Part shown: positions 1-4,886 of the stretch, piece by piece
Numbering within the stretch: position 1 is the first letter of the stretch
Layout: every line of letters starts with the position of its first letter
Assembly (NCBI GenBank): GCA_902806295.1
Contig: CADCWB010000227.1
Span: 1 to 5,242 of the forward strand
Length of the DNA stretch: 5,242 nt
Direction: 5' to 3'
Source: an uncultured Sphingomonas sp.
GTDB taxonomy: Bacteria; Pseudomonadota; Alphaproteobacteria; Sphingomonadales; Sphingomonadaceae
The notes under the pieces: model-generated
Told to the model about the DNA's origin: nothing
Database searches by the model: none
Seen by the model: only the letters and a program-made list of their open reading frames with translations
Translations under genes and position numbers: made by a program

Positions 1-939
1 ACGGAGAGCGGTCTGTCGATCACGGAATGGAGGCCGGTCACCGGCGCCATCCCACCGCTTACCCAGGCGCAATGGGAGCAAGCCTTCACGCTTTATAAGC
101 AGATCCCCGAGTATCAGCAGATCAACCGCGGCATGAGCCTGGCCGAGTTCAAGAACATCTTCTTCTGGGAGTATGTTCACCGGCTGCTGGGCCGCATCAT
201 CGGGTTGGTCGCTCTGGTGCCGCTGCTGTGGTTCGCATTTCGTCGGGCGATCCCGACCGGATATGGCCTTCGCTTGGCCAGCATCTTCGTTCTCGTCTGC
301 GTCCAGGGAGCAATCGGCTGGTGGATGGTCGCCAGCGGCCTGACGGGCCGCACCGATGTCAGCCATGTCCGCCTCGCCGTGCACCTGCTGTTGGCGCTGC
401 TGATCTTCGGCATGACGGTCTGGACGGCGCTCGACCTGCGCTCGGCTGGAGCGGCCAAGCGGCGCGTGCCGACGCTGGCGATCTGGGGCTTCGCGGCCCT
501 GGCCTTGCAGCTGATGTTCGGCGCTTATGTCGCCGGTCTGAATGCAGGCTTCGCGTTCAACAGCTGGCCGCTGATGGGTGACGAACTCTATCCGACTTCA
601 GCGCCCTGGCTCGAGCCCGCCATCCGCAACTTCGTCGACAATCCGATCACCGTGCAGTTCATCCACCGGTGGCTGGCCTTTGTCGTGCTCGCCTTCGCGG
701 TGGTGCTGGCACGGCGGGTGAAGAAGGTCGGCGGTCGGCGGGAGTCGATCATCCTCCACAGCGCCATCGGCACGCAGATCCTGCTCGGGATCTGGACGCT
801 GTTATCGGGCGTGCACCTCCACGTCGCCGTCGCTCATCAAGGAATGGCGGTGTTGGTGATCCTCGGCTTTCTGCTGGTTGCTCACAAGCTGGCGGTGGCG
901 CGGACCGAAGCGGCCACTGGCGCTACCACCGGTAGCTGA
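1..939 (+). CDS. ctaA: Heme A synthase (COX15/CtaA type 2), 3' part; start lies upstream of the window
   Basis: Heme A synthase oxidises the C8 methyl of heme O to the formyl group of heme A, the cofactor of aa3-type cytochrome oxidases, in the inner membrane. The frame is open from base 1, so the 5' end is missing. The visible 312 codons begin inside the conserved SGLSITEW..PVTGAIPPL segment that follows the first membrane helix. Roughly seven hydrophobic segments follow. Four conserved histidine sites expected to ligate heme are visible: EYVHRLLGR (codon 60 of the window), HVRLAVH (122/128), FIHRWLAF (222) and VAHQGMAV (279). The family motif NSWPLMGD is present at about codons 187-194. The ATG at 133 is internal, because homology runs through it upstream. 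The gene ends in TGA 10 nt before cutA, which suggests cotranscription. COX15-type identity is secure; only the N-terminus is unseen. Confidence 0.96.
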   Translation, partial: TESGLSITEWRPVTGAIPPLTQAQWEQAFTLYKQIPEYQQINRGMSLAEFKNIFFWEYVHRLLGRIIGLVALVPLLWFAFRRAIPTGYGLRLASIFVLVCVQGAIGWWMVASGLTGRTDVSHVRLAVHLLLALLIFGMTVWTALDLRSAGAAKRRVPTLAIWGFAALALQLMFGAYVAGLNAGFAFNSWPLMGDELYPTSAPWLEPAIRNFVDNPITVQFIHRWLAFVVLAFAVVLARRVKKVGGRRESIILHSAIGTQILLGIWTLLSGVHLHVAVAHQGMAVLVILGFLLVAHKLAVARTEAATGATTGS

Positions 940-949
940 GAGCGCAGTC

Positions 950-1270
950 GTGCCGATCGTCTCCGTTTACTGCACCTTCGGCACGCAGGAGGAGGCCGAG
1001 CGCATCGGCCGCATGGTGGTGAAGGAGCGCCTTGCCGCATGCATCAACATCCTGGGCTCCTGCCGCTCCATCTACCGTTGGGACGGACAGATCGAGGAGA
1101 CAGATGAGATTGCTGCCATTCTCAAGAGCACAGCAGAGCGCGCAGACGCATTGATCACGCGGGTCGCGGAACTGCACAGTTACGAAGTGCCGGCGATCAC
1201 CGTTCGGCAAGTCGAGCGGCAGCTCGATGCTTACGGGAAGTGGGTCGAAGCAGAAGTCGGCGAGGCCTAG
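950..1270 (+). CDS. cutA: Divalent-cation tolerance protein CutA
   Basis: CutA is a small trimeric cytoplasmic protein of the ferredoxin-like fold, linked in E. coli to copper and divalent metal tolerance; its exact molecular role is unsettled. Starting at GTG 950 gives 106 residues, the usual family length. The protein opens directly with the first beta strand (PIVSVYCTFGT). Family motifs are clear: ERLAACINILG (residues 26-36), SIYRWDGQIEE (40-50) and LHSYEVPAI (75-83). Cys8 and Cys31 correspond to the conserved metal-associated cysteines, and His76 is also retained. A longer in-frame start at ATG 878 would overlap ctaA by 62 nt and add non-homologous residues, so I prefer GTG 950. A weak GAGAG lies about 7 nt upstream. 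The 10-nt gap from ctaA implies one transcript, and pairing with a copper-oxidase cofactor gene fits a metal role (inference). Confidence 0.93.
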   Translation: MPIVSVYCTFGTQEEAERIGRMVVKERLAACINILGSCRSIYRWDGQIEETDEIAAILKSTAERADALITRVAELHSYEVPAITVRQVERQLDAYGKWVEAEVGEA

Positions 1271-1285
1271 GGTATCATATTACCC
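1270..1285. repeat. Short inverted repeat at the cutA 3' end
   Basis: GGGTATCATATTACCC is an interrupted dyad with 5-bp perfect arms (GGGTA/TACCC) around a 6-nt centre. It begins on the last base of the cutA stop codon. It is too short and lacks a T-run, so it is not a convincing terminator. It lies about 22 nt upstream of the rplM -35 box, so a regulatory site is possible but unproven. Confidence 0.25.
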
Positions 1286-1307
1286 ATCAGGAACATGCCG
1301 CATTTGC

Positions 1308-1336
1308 TTGACTTTTTGACTGACGACGGCGAATAG
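1308..1336 (+). promoter_or_regulatory. Putative sigma70-type promoter of rplM-rpsI
   Basis: A TTGACT hexamer at 1308-1313 (5 of 6 matches to TTGACA) is followed, after a 17-bp spacer, by a weak -10 region GAATAG(C) at 1331-1337. The local CTTGACTTTTTGAC context resembles strong housekeeping promoters of alphaproteobacteria, where the -10 is often degenerate. The site lies in the only sizeable gap before the ribosomal operon, giving a leader of about 55-60 nt. The exact -10 assignment is uncertain. Confidence 0.6.
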
Positions 1337-1350
1337 CCACGCCACAAGCC

Positions 1351-1366
1351 CTGGCCTCGTGGCCGG
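1351..1366 (+). other. Leader hairpin in the rplM 5' UTR
   Basis: CTGGCC-TCGT-GGCCGG can fold as a 6-bp stem (one T-G wobble) with a 4-nt loop, between the promoter and the L13 start codon. Leaders of rplM are known in E. coli as sites where L13 represses its own translation. This hairpin is a candidate for a similar element, but no specific L13-binding structure is recognised. It is not a terminator, as no T-tract follows. Confidence 0.3.
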
Positions 1367-1399
1367 CGTTTCCTGTTTCAAGCAAAAGGTCCAAGCCCC

Positions 1400-1879
1400 A
1401 TGAAGGCGCTAATGAAGACCACTAAGTCGGCCAAGCCGGCTGAGGTCGAGAAGAAGTGGCATCTGATCGATGCCGATGGCCTGGTGGTCGGCCGCGTGGC
1501 GACGATCATCGCCAATATACTGCGCGGCAAGCACAAGCCGATCTTCACGCCCCACGTTGATTGCGGCGACCATGTGGTCGTGATCAACGCCGACAAGGTG
1601 AAGTTCACCGGCCGGAAGGCCCAGCAGAAGATCTACTACAAGCATACCGGTTACCCGGGCGGCCTGAAGGAAACCCGCGCCGACAAGATCCTGGAAGGCC
1701 GCTTCCCCGAGCGCATCCTGGAAAAGGCCGTCGAGCGGATGATCCCGCGCGGGCCGCTTGGCCGCGATCAGATGCGCGCCCTGCACCTCTACAACGGCAC
1801 CGATCATCCCCATGCCGGGCAGGATCCGGAAGTGCTCGACGTTGCTTCGATGAACCGCAAGAACAAGGTGGGCGCATAA
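1400..1879 (+). CDS. rplM: 50S ribosomal protein L13
   Basis: L13 is an early-assembling protein of the large ribosomal subunit. The 159-residue product shows the full family signature: KKWHLIDADGLVVGRVAT near the N-terminus, ILRGKHKP, HVDCGDHVVVINADKV, YYKHTGYPGG, ILEKAVERMIPRGPLG and the closing DVASMNRKNKVGA. It is slightly longer than E. coli L13 (142 residues) because of an N-terminal MKALMKTTK-type extension typical of alphaproteobacteria. ATG 1400 is chosen because AAAGG (about 1385-1389) lies some 10 nt upstream. A second in-frame ATG at 1412 has its own AAGG at 1403-1406 and would remove four residues, so the start is not fully settled. rpsI follows after one base, giving the standard L13-S9 operon driven by the promoter near 1308-1336. 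Confidence 0.97.
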   Translation: MKALMKTTKSAKPAEVEKKWHLIDADGLVVGRVATIIANILRGKHKPIFTPHVDCGDHVVVINADKVKFTGRKAQQKIYYKHTGYPGGLKETRADKILEGRFPERILEKAVERMIPRGPLGRDQMRALHLYNGTDHPHAGQDPEVLDVASMNRKNKVGA

Positions 1880-1880
1880 C

Positions 1881-2474
1881 ATGGCCGACAAGAAGTCCCT
1901 TTCCGACCTGGGCGCCCTGACGAGCCAGGCTCCGGCCGAACCCGCGGTTGCCGAAACGCCGACGACCGAAGCTTCAGCGGGAACGGCGGCCGCTTCCGCT
2001 GACGGCGGCGAGCCCGTCGATGCGACTCCCGTTTCGACGCAAGGTCCGCAGATCGAGGCGGTTCTGCGTGAACAGCAGCTCGACAAATACGGCCGCGCTT
2101 ATGCGACCGGTCGGCGCAAGGACGCCGTCGCGCGCGTCTGGCTGAAGCCGGGCTCGGGCAAGATCGAGGTCAACGGCCGCGATCAGACGGTCTACTTCGC
2201 TCGTCCGACGCTGCGTCTGGTGATCAATCAGCCGTTCGGCATCACCGACCGCGCCGATCAGTATGATGTGATCGCGACCGTCAAGGGCGGCGGCCTGTCG
2301 GGTCAGGCCGGCGCGGTGCTGCACGGCATTGCACAGGCACTCAGCCGGTTTGAGCCCATTCTGCGGACCACGGTGAAGCGTGCCGGCTTCCTGACCCGCG
2401 ACCCGCGCGTCGTCGAGCGCAAGAAGTACGGCCGCGCCAAGGCTCGCCGCAGCTTCCAGTTCTCGAAGCGCTAA
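1881..2474 (+). CDS. rpsI: 30S ribosomal protein S9 with long N-terminal extension
   Basis: S9 sits in the head of the small subunit, and its C-terminal tail reaches the P-site tRNA. The canonical S9 domain is residues 68-197: YATGRRKDAVARVWLKPGSG, TVKGGGLSGQAGA, HGIAQAL, AGFLTRDPRVVERKKYG and the essential basic tail ending in FQFSKR. At 130 residues, this core matches E. coli S9 in length. Residues 1-67 form an added low-complexity segment rich in Ala, Pro, Glu and Thr, probably disordered; alphaproteobacterial S9 proteins often carry such extensions. The ATG lies one base after the rplM stop, with AAGGTG (1865-1870) inside the rplM end as the likely ribosome-binding site, so translation is probably coupled. 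No internal ATG near residue 68 offers a shorter start, which supports the extension being real. Confidence 0.97.
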   Translation: MADKKSLSDLGALTSQAPAEPAVAETPTTEASAGTAAASADGGEPVDATPVSTQGPQIEAVLREQQLDKYGRAYATGRRKDAVARVWLKPGSGKIEVNGRDQTVYFARPTLRLVINQPFGITDRADQYDVIATVKGGGLSGQAGAVLHGIAQALSRFEPILRTTVKRAGFLTRDPRVVERKKYGRAKARRSFQFSKR

Positions 2475-2496
2475 GCTCCCGAGCTCAATCCGGCAG

Positions 2497-2530
2497 AAAG
2501 GGCGTCCCGCGCTTCGCGGGGCGCCCTTTT
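2497..2530 (+). terminator. Intrinsic terminator of the rplM-rpsI operon
   Basis: A 15-bp hairpin begins 22 nt after the rpsI stop. The left arm 2497-2511 and right arm 2515-2529 pair fully, with one T-G wobble (2505/2521), around a 3-nt CTT loop. The GC-rich core is flanked by AAA on the left and a TTTT run (2527-2530) on the right. The symmetric A/T flanks could let it act on both strands, though only the + side has an obvious upstream gene. Confidence 0.92.
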
Positions 2531-2533
2531 CAG

Positions 2534-2575
2534 TTGCGTCAACGGGAACCACCTTATGCTGTCCCGCTTTATGTT
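2534..2575 (+). promoter_or_regulatory. Possible weak promoter for the DDAH-family gene
   Basis: The gene at 2608 follows a strong terminator, so it needs its own promoter within about 75 nt. Candidate elements are TTGCGT (2534-2539) with TATGCT (2555-2560) at a short 15-bp spacing, or TATGTT (2570-2575) without a good -35. Neither is close to consensus, so this marks a region where a promoter is expected and not a confident site. Confidence 0.25.
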
Positions 2576-2607
2576 GCGCATACGGAACCGTTGCAGATGA
2601 GGACGAA

Positions 2608-3390
2608 ATGGGAGTGGCTTTTACCCGCCCGGTGAGCCGGCGGATCGTTGAGTGTGAGCTGACCCATCTCGACCGCCGGCCGATCGACCCGGACGCGGCC
2701 GCTCGCCAGCATGCCGCGTACGAGCAGGCGTTAGCCGACTCCGGTTTCCATATTATCCGCTTGCCGGAGCTACCGGACCATCCTGACAGTGTGTTCGTCG
2801 AGGACACCGCCATCCTGCTCGGCGAGCATGCGGTAATCACTCGCCCAGGTGCGGCCTCTCGCCGCGCCGAAGCGGACAGCACCGCGGGGGCGTTGGCCGA
2901 GCACTTCACCATTCATCGCATCACGCGCGGCCGCCTCGACGGCGGCGACGTGCTTCGGGTGGCCCGCACGCTTTACGTCGGCCAGTCGCGGCGGACCGAT
3001 TGCGCAGGGATCGTTGCTCTCGCCAACATCGCCGCACCACTTGGCTTCGAGGTGATCGAGGTTCCCCACGATCAATGTCTCCACCTGAAAACGGGCGCGA
3101 CCTTCGCCGGGCATGATGAGGCCGGTCGTCCGACCATGCTGATCAACCCCGACTGGATCGATCCGTCCTACTTTCGCGACGTCGCCCTGCTGCCGTCTCA
3201 CCCGGCCGAGGCCTTCGCTGCCAATGCCCTAGGCGCCGGTGAGCGGCTGATCTATCCGACGGCTTACCCGCGCACGGCCGAGCGGCTGCGTGCGGTGGGC
3301 TTCGATGTCGAGGAAGTGGACATCGGAGAGCTGGAGAAAGCCGAGGCGGGCCTGACCTGCATGAGCTTGATCGCGGAGCCCATCCGCTGA
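2608..3390 (+). CDS. Dimethylarginine dimethylaminohydrolase family protein (amidinotransferase superfamily)
   Basis: DDAH enzymes hydrolyse N-omega-methylated arginines to citrulline and methylamines through a covalent cysteine intermediate; relatives act on plain arginine. The 260-residue protein has the expected elements in order: PDSVFVEDTA (59-68, substrate-binding acid loop), RPGAASRR (79-86), LDGGDVL (110-116, catalytic acid region), LHLKTG (158-163, catalytic His159) and LTCMSL near the C-terminus (nucleophile Cys251). The LDGGD and ELEKAE..LTC motifs resemble mammalian DDAH more than the Pseudomonas aeruginosa enzyme, whose motif is EAGD. Length matches the family (about 250-285). 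ATG 2608 is supported by GAGGA at 2599-2603. The gene stands alone between a terminator and a convergent gene, so context does not give the substrate. Family assignment is firm; preference for dimethylarginine over arginine is inferred. Confidence 0.9.
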   Translation: MGVAFTRPVSRRIVECELTHLDRRPIDPDAAARQHAAYEQALADSGFHIIRLPELPDHPDSVFVEDTAILLGEHAVITRPGAASRRAEADSTAGALAEHFTIHRITRGRLDGGDVLRVARTLYVGQSRRTDCAGIVALANIAAPLGFEVIEVPHDQCLHLKTGATFAGHDEAGRPTMLINPDWIDPSYFRDVALLPSHPAEAFAANALGAGERLIYPTAYPRTAERLRAVGFDVEEVDIGELEKAEAGLTCMSLIAEPIR

Positions 3391-3409
3391 TCGTGCAACC
3401 GATCAGCGG
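3384..3409. terminator. Perfect inverted repeat spanning both convergent stop codons; possible bidirectional terminator
   Basis: The arms CCGCTGATCG (3384-3393) and CGATCAGCGG (3400-3409) are perfect 10-bp complements around a 6-nt loop TGCAAC. The stop codon of the DDAH-family gene (TGA, 3388-3390) lies in the left arm, and that of the minus-strand regulator (TGA read from 3405-3403) lies in the right arm. No T-run follows on either side, so termination efficiency is uncertain. The structure would cap both convergent mRNAs and may act as a 3'-end stabiliser. Confidence 0.55.
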
Positions 3410-4059
3410 TTCACTGTGGCCATGCCCTGCGCATGGTAACGGTCGCCGGCCGCTGCGCCCGGCGGAAGGATCTCCTCCAGCCGGCTGAGTTCATCGTCGC
3501 TCAGCGACAGCTCGGTCGCGGCGATGTTCTCGTCCAGATACCTCCGCCGCTTGGTCCCAGGGATCGGTACGATGTCGTCGCCGCGTGACAGCACCCATGC
3601 CAGCGCGAGTTGGGCCGTGGTGCAGCCCTTGCCTTCGGACTTTTGGGCATTGGCGAGGTTGCCTCGCACGCGCGCCAGCAGTTCGCGGGCCGTTTCGATT
3701 TCCTCGGACGAGCAGCCGGCAAAGGCTTCCCCTCCCATCTCGTGGGCGAGGGCGTGCAGCCGCTCCAACAGCGGCTCGGCCTTCGCGGTGTTGAACAGCT
3801 GCCAGGCGCGCCGATCGCCGGGATGGCGCCGCCGATCGACCAGTCCAGCTTCCTCCAGCCGGTCGACAATCCGGCAGAGGGTGATGGGTTCAATGTCCAT
3901 CCGCTCGGCCAATTCCACCTGGCGCTGGCCAGGTGCGCGGCCGAGATGCGCGAGCACCCGCCACTGCGGACGAGTGACGCCGAGCGAGGCTGCGCGCCGG
4001 TCGAAGGCGCGGCGAAGCGCGTGCGACGTTTCGCCGATTTCCCATGCAAGCTGTTCCAT
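3403..4059 (-). CDS. MarR-family transcriptional regulator fused to an aldo/keto reductase C-terminal fragment
   Basis: The 218-residue product has two unrelated parts. Residues 1 to about 140 are a whole MarR-type repressor: an N-terminal dimerisation helix, GVTRPQWRVLAHL (27-39), a winged helix-turn-helix (QVELAERMDIEPITLCRIVDRLEEAG, about 47-72), the wing with RRRHPGDRRA (76-85), and a C-terminal helix to about 138. Residues ~144-218 match the last quarter of aldo/keto reductases: AQLALAWVL, the 2'-phosphate-binding IPGTKRRRYLDEN (166-178), and the end DRY..GMATVNR. The catalytic Asp/Tyr/Lys/His lie in the missing N-terminal part, so no reductase activity is expected. The frame is intact through the join (about nt 3622-3648). 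ATG 4059 lacks a ribosome-binding site and sits 12 nt below a palindromic operator, suggesting a short-leader, self-regulated gene. DNA binding is likely; the function of the tail is unknown. Confidence 0.85.
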   Translation of the reverse strand: MEQLAWEIGETSHALRRAFDRRAASLGVTRPQWRVLAHLGRAPGQRQVELAERMDIEPITLCRIVDRLEEAGLVDRRRHPGDRRAWQLFNTAKAEPLLERLHALAHEMGGEAFAGCSSEEIETARELLARVRGNLANAQKSEGKGCTTAQLALAWVLSRGDDIVPIPGTKRRRYLDENIAATELSLSDDELSRLEEILPPGAAAGDRYHAQGMATVNR

Positions 4060-4070
4060 GCAGCGCGCAT

Positions 4071-4098
4071 ATAGTAAGGGCGCTTACTAAATCTTCAG
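4071..4098 (-). promoter_or_regulatory. Putative promoter of the MarR-type gene
   Basis: On the minus strand, CTGAAG (plus positions 4098-4093) and TACTAT (4076-4071) are spaced by 16 bp, with 3 of 6 and 4 of 6 consensus matches. The -10 overlaps the palindrome at 4072-4089, the usual arrangement for autorepression. Transcription from here would start only about 5-7 nt before ATG 4059, giving a nearly leaderless mRNA, consistent with the absence of a Shine-Dalgarno sequence. Confidence 0.4.
4072..4089. promoter_or_regulatory. Palindromic operator, probable MarR-family binding site
   Basis: TAGTAAGGGCGCTTACTA is an 18-bp dyad with perfect 7-bp arms (TAGTAAG/CTTACTA); only one central pair (4079/4082) breaks the symmetry. 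Its size and position, 12 nt upstream of the minus-strand MarR-type gene and between it and the rightward amn gene, are typical of winged-helix repressor operators. It overlaps the proposed leftward -10 element and also a rightward TATAGT (4070-4075, 5 of 6 to the -10 consensus), so one bound repressor could affect both directions. That the adjacent regulator binds here is inference. Confidence 0.65.
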
Positions 4099-4139
4099 TC
4101 TTGCCAGCCTCGCCGCCGTGCCGCATCGGCTGTGCCCCA

Positions 4140-4886
4140 ATGACCAGCCATGACGCCATTCCGGGCATCCTCGATCAGCTCTCCGCGATCTTCGACGAGT
4201 CCGCCGCCAACCTCCGCCGCGCCCTGATCGCCTATGTCCGCGAGGGCGCCCGGCCCGACCCCGACGCCCGGGCGAGCGGCGCCTTTGCTTATCCCGAGCT
4301 ACGGATCGCCTACGACCCGGACCTGCCGCCACCGGTGCCGGCCCGGGCCTTCGCCCGCCTGAACCAGCCGGGCCTTTATACCGCGTCCATCGCCCGCCCG
4401 GCCTTGTTCCGCGAGTATCTGTCCGCGCAGCTGGTCCATCTGCTGCGCGACTACCAGGTCGAGATCAGCGTCGGCCGCTCGGCCAGCGAGGTCCCCTACC
4501 CTTACGTCCTCGACGGGTCCGAGGACCTGCAGCTGAACGGAGTCGCCTCGGCCGAGTTGGGGCGCTGGTTCCCGACCACTGAGCTGGTCCACATCGGTGA
4601 CGAGATCGCCGACGGCATGTGGGACTTTGCGCAGCACAGCGCCCGCCCGCTGGCCCTGTTCGACGCTCCGCGAACCGACTTCAGCCTGGCCCGGCTGCGG
4701 CACTACACCGGCACTCCGCCGGCGCACTTCCAGCGCTTCATCCTGTTCACCAACTACGTCCGCTATGTCGATGAATTTGTGCGCTTTGCCGCCGATGCGC
4801 TGCGCCGACCGGACACCCGCTACCAAGGCCTGTCCGTGCCCGGCAGCCGCTACGCGCGCGGCATGCTGGAGAATGTCGAGGCGTAG
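4140..4886 (+). CDS. amn: AMP nucleosidase, N-terminal part ending at an in-frame TAG (disrupted amn)
   Basis: AMP nucleosidase hydrolyses AMP to adenine and ribose 5-phosphate, controlling the adenylate pool. This 248-residue open frame holds the family's N-terminal domain. It has the helical start (AIPGILDQLSAIFDESAANLRRAL), AFAYPELRI, RPALFREYLSAQLVHLL (about 83-99), EVPYPYVLDG, the phrase FDAPRTDFSLARLRHYTGT, HFQRFILFTNYVRYVDEF, and a linker with PGSRYARGMLENVEA. It then meets TAG at 4884-4886, although amn homology resumes immediately in the same frame. The product alone would lack the phosphorylase-like catalytic domain and should be inactive. ATG 4140 matches the expected N-terminus. 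An in-frame ATG at 4044 would overlap the divergent regulator and adds unrelated residues. No clear ribosome-binding site is visible. It is divergent from the MarR-type gene, sharing the 4072-4089 palindrome. Confidence 0.85.
   Translation: MTSHDAIPGILDQLSAIFDESAANLRRALIAYVREGARPDPDARASGAFAYPELRIAYDPDLPPPVPARAFARLNQPGLYTASIARPALFREYLSAQLVHLLRDYQVEISVGRSASEVPYPYVLDGSEDLQLNGVASAELGRWFPTTELVHIGDEIADGMWDFAQHSARPLALFDAPRTDFSLARLRHYTGTPPAHFQRFILFTNYVRYVDEFVRFAADALRRPDTRYQGLSVPGSRYARGMLENVEA

Noticed and set aside
133..135. ATG 133 as the true start of heme A synthase
   Set aside because: Conserved COX15 sequence is encoded in frame from base 1 up to this point, so it is an internal methionine.
878..949. 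Upstream in-frame ATG 878 as the cutA start
   Set aside because: It overlaps ctaA by 62 nt and adds 24 residues before the first CutA beta strand. GTG 950 gives the normal family length.
1409..2086. Minus-strand open frame of 225 codons opposite rplM-rpsI
   Set aside because: It lies entirely antisense to unmistakable ribosomal protein genes, and its composition is typical of a shadow frame.
1974..2912. Long open frame on the minus strand (312 codons) across rpsI, the terminator and the DDAH-family gene
   Set aside because: It is antisense to two well-supported genes and crosses a strong terminator. The translation resembles no family, as expected for GC-rich shadow frames.
3501..4070. Second minus-strand open frame starting at ATG 4070, overlapping the MarR-type gene
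   Set aside because: It is a different frame from the recognisable MarR/AKR protein, with a Trp/Ser/Arg-rich product and no motifs.
3524..4090. Plus-strand open frames opposite the MarR-type gene (also 3610-4074)
   Set aside because: They are antisense to the recognised gene, with no domain resemblance and no initiation signals.
4105..4132. CAGCC/GGCTG inverted repeat in the amn leader
   Set aside because: It has only 5-bp arms around an 18-nt loop, no stable inner stem and no terminator features; it is likely chance in GC-rich DNA.
4044..4139. Upstream in-frame ATG extending amn by 32 residues
   Set aside because: It would overlap the divergent regulator's start and the palindrome. The added residues are unlike an AMP nucleosidase N-terminus, which begins naturally at 4140.
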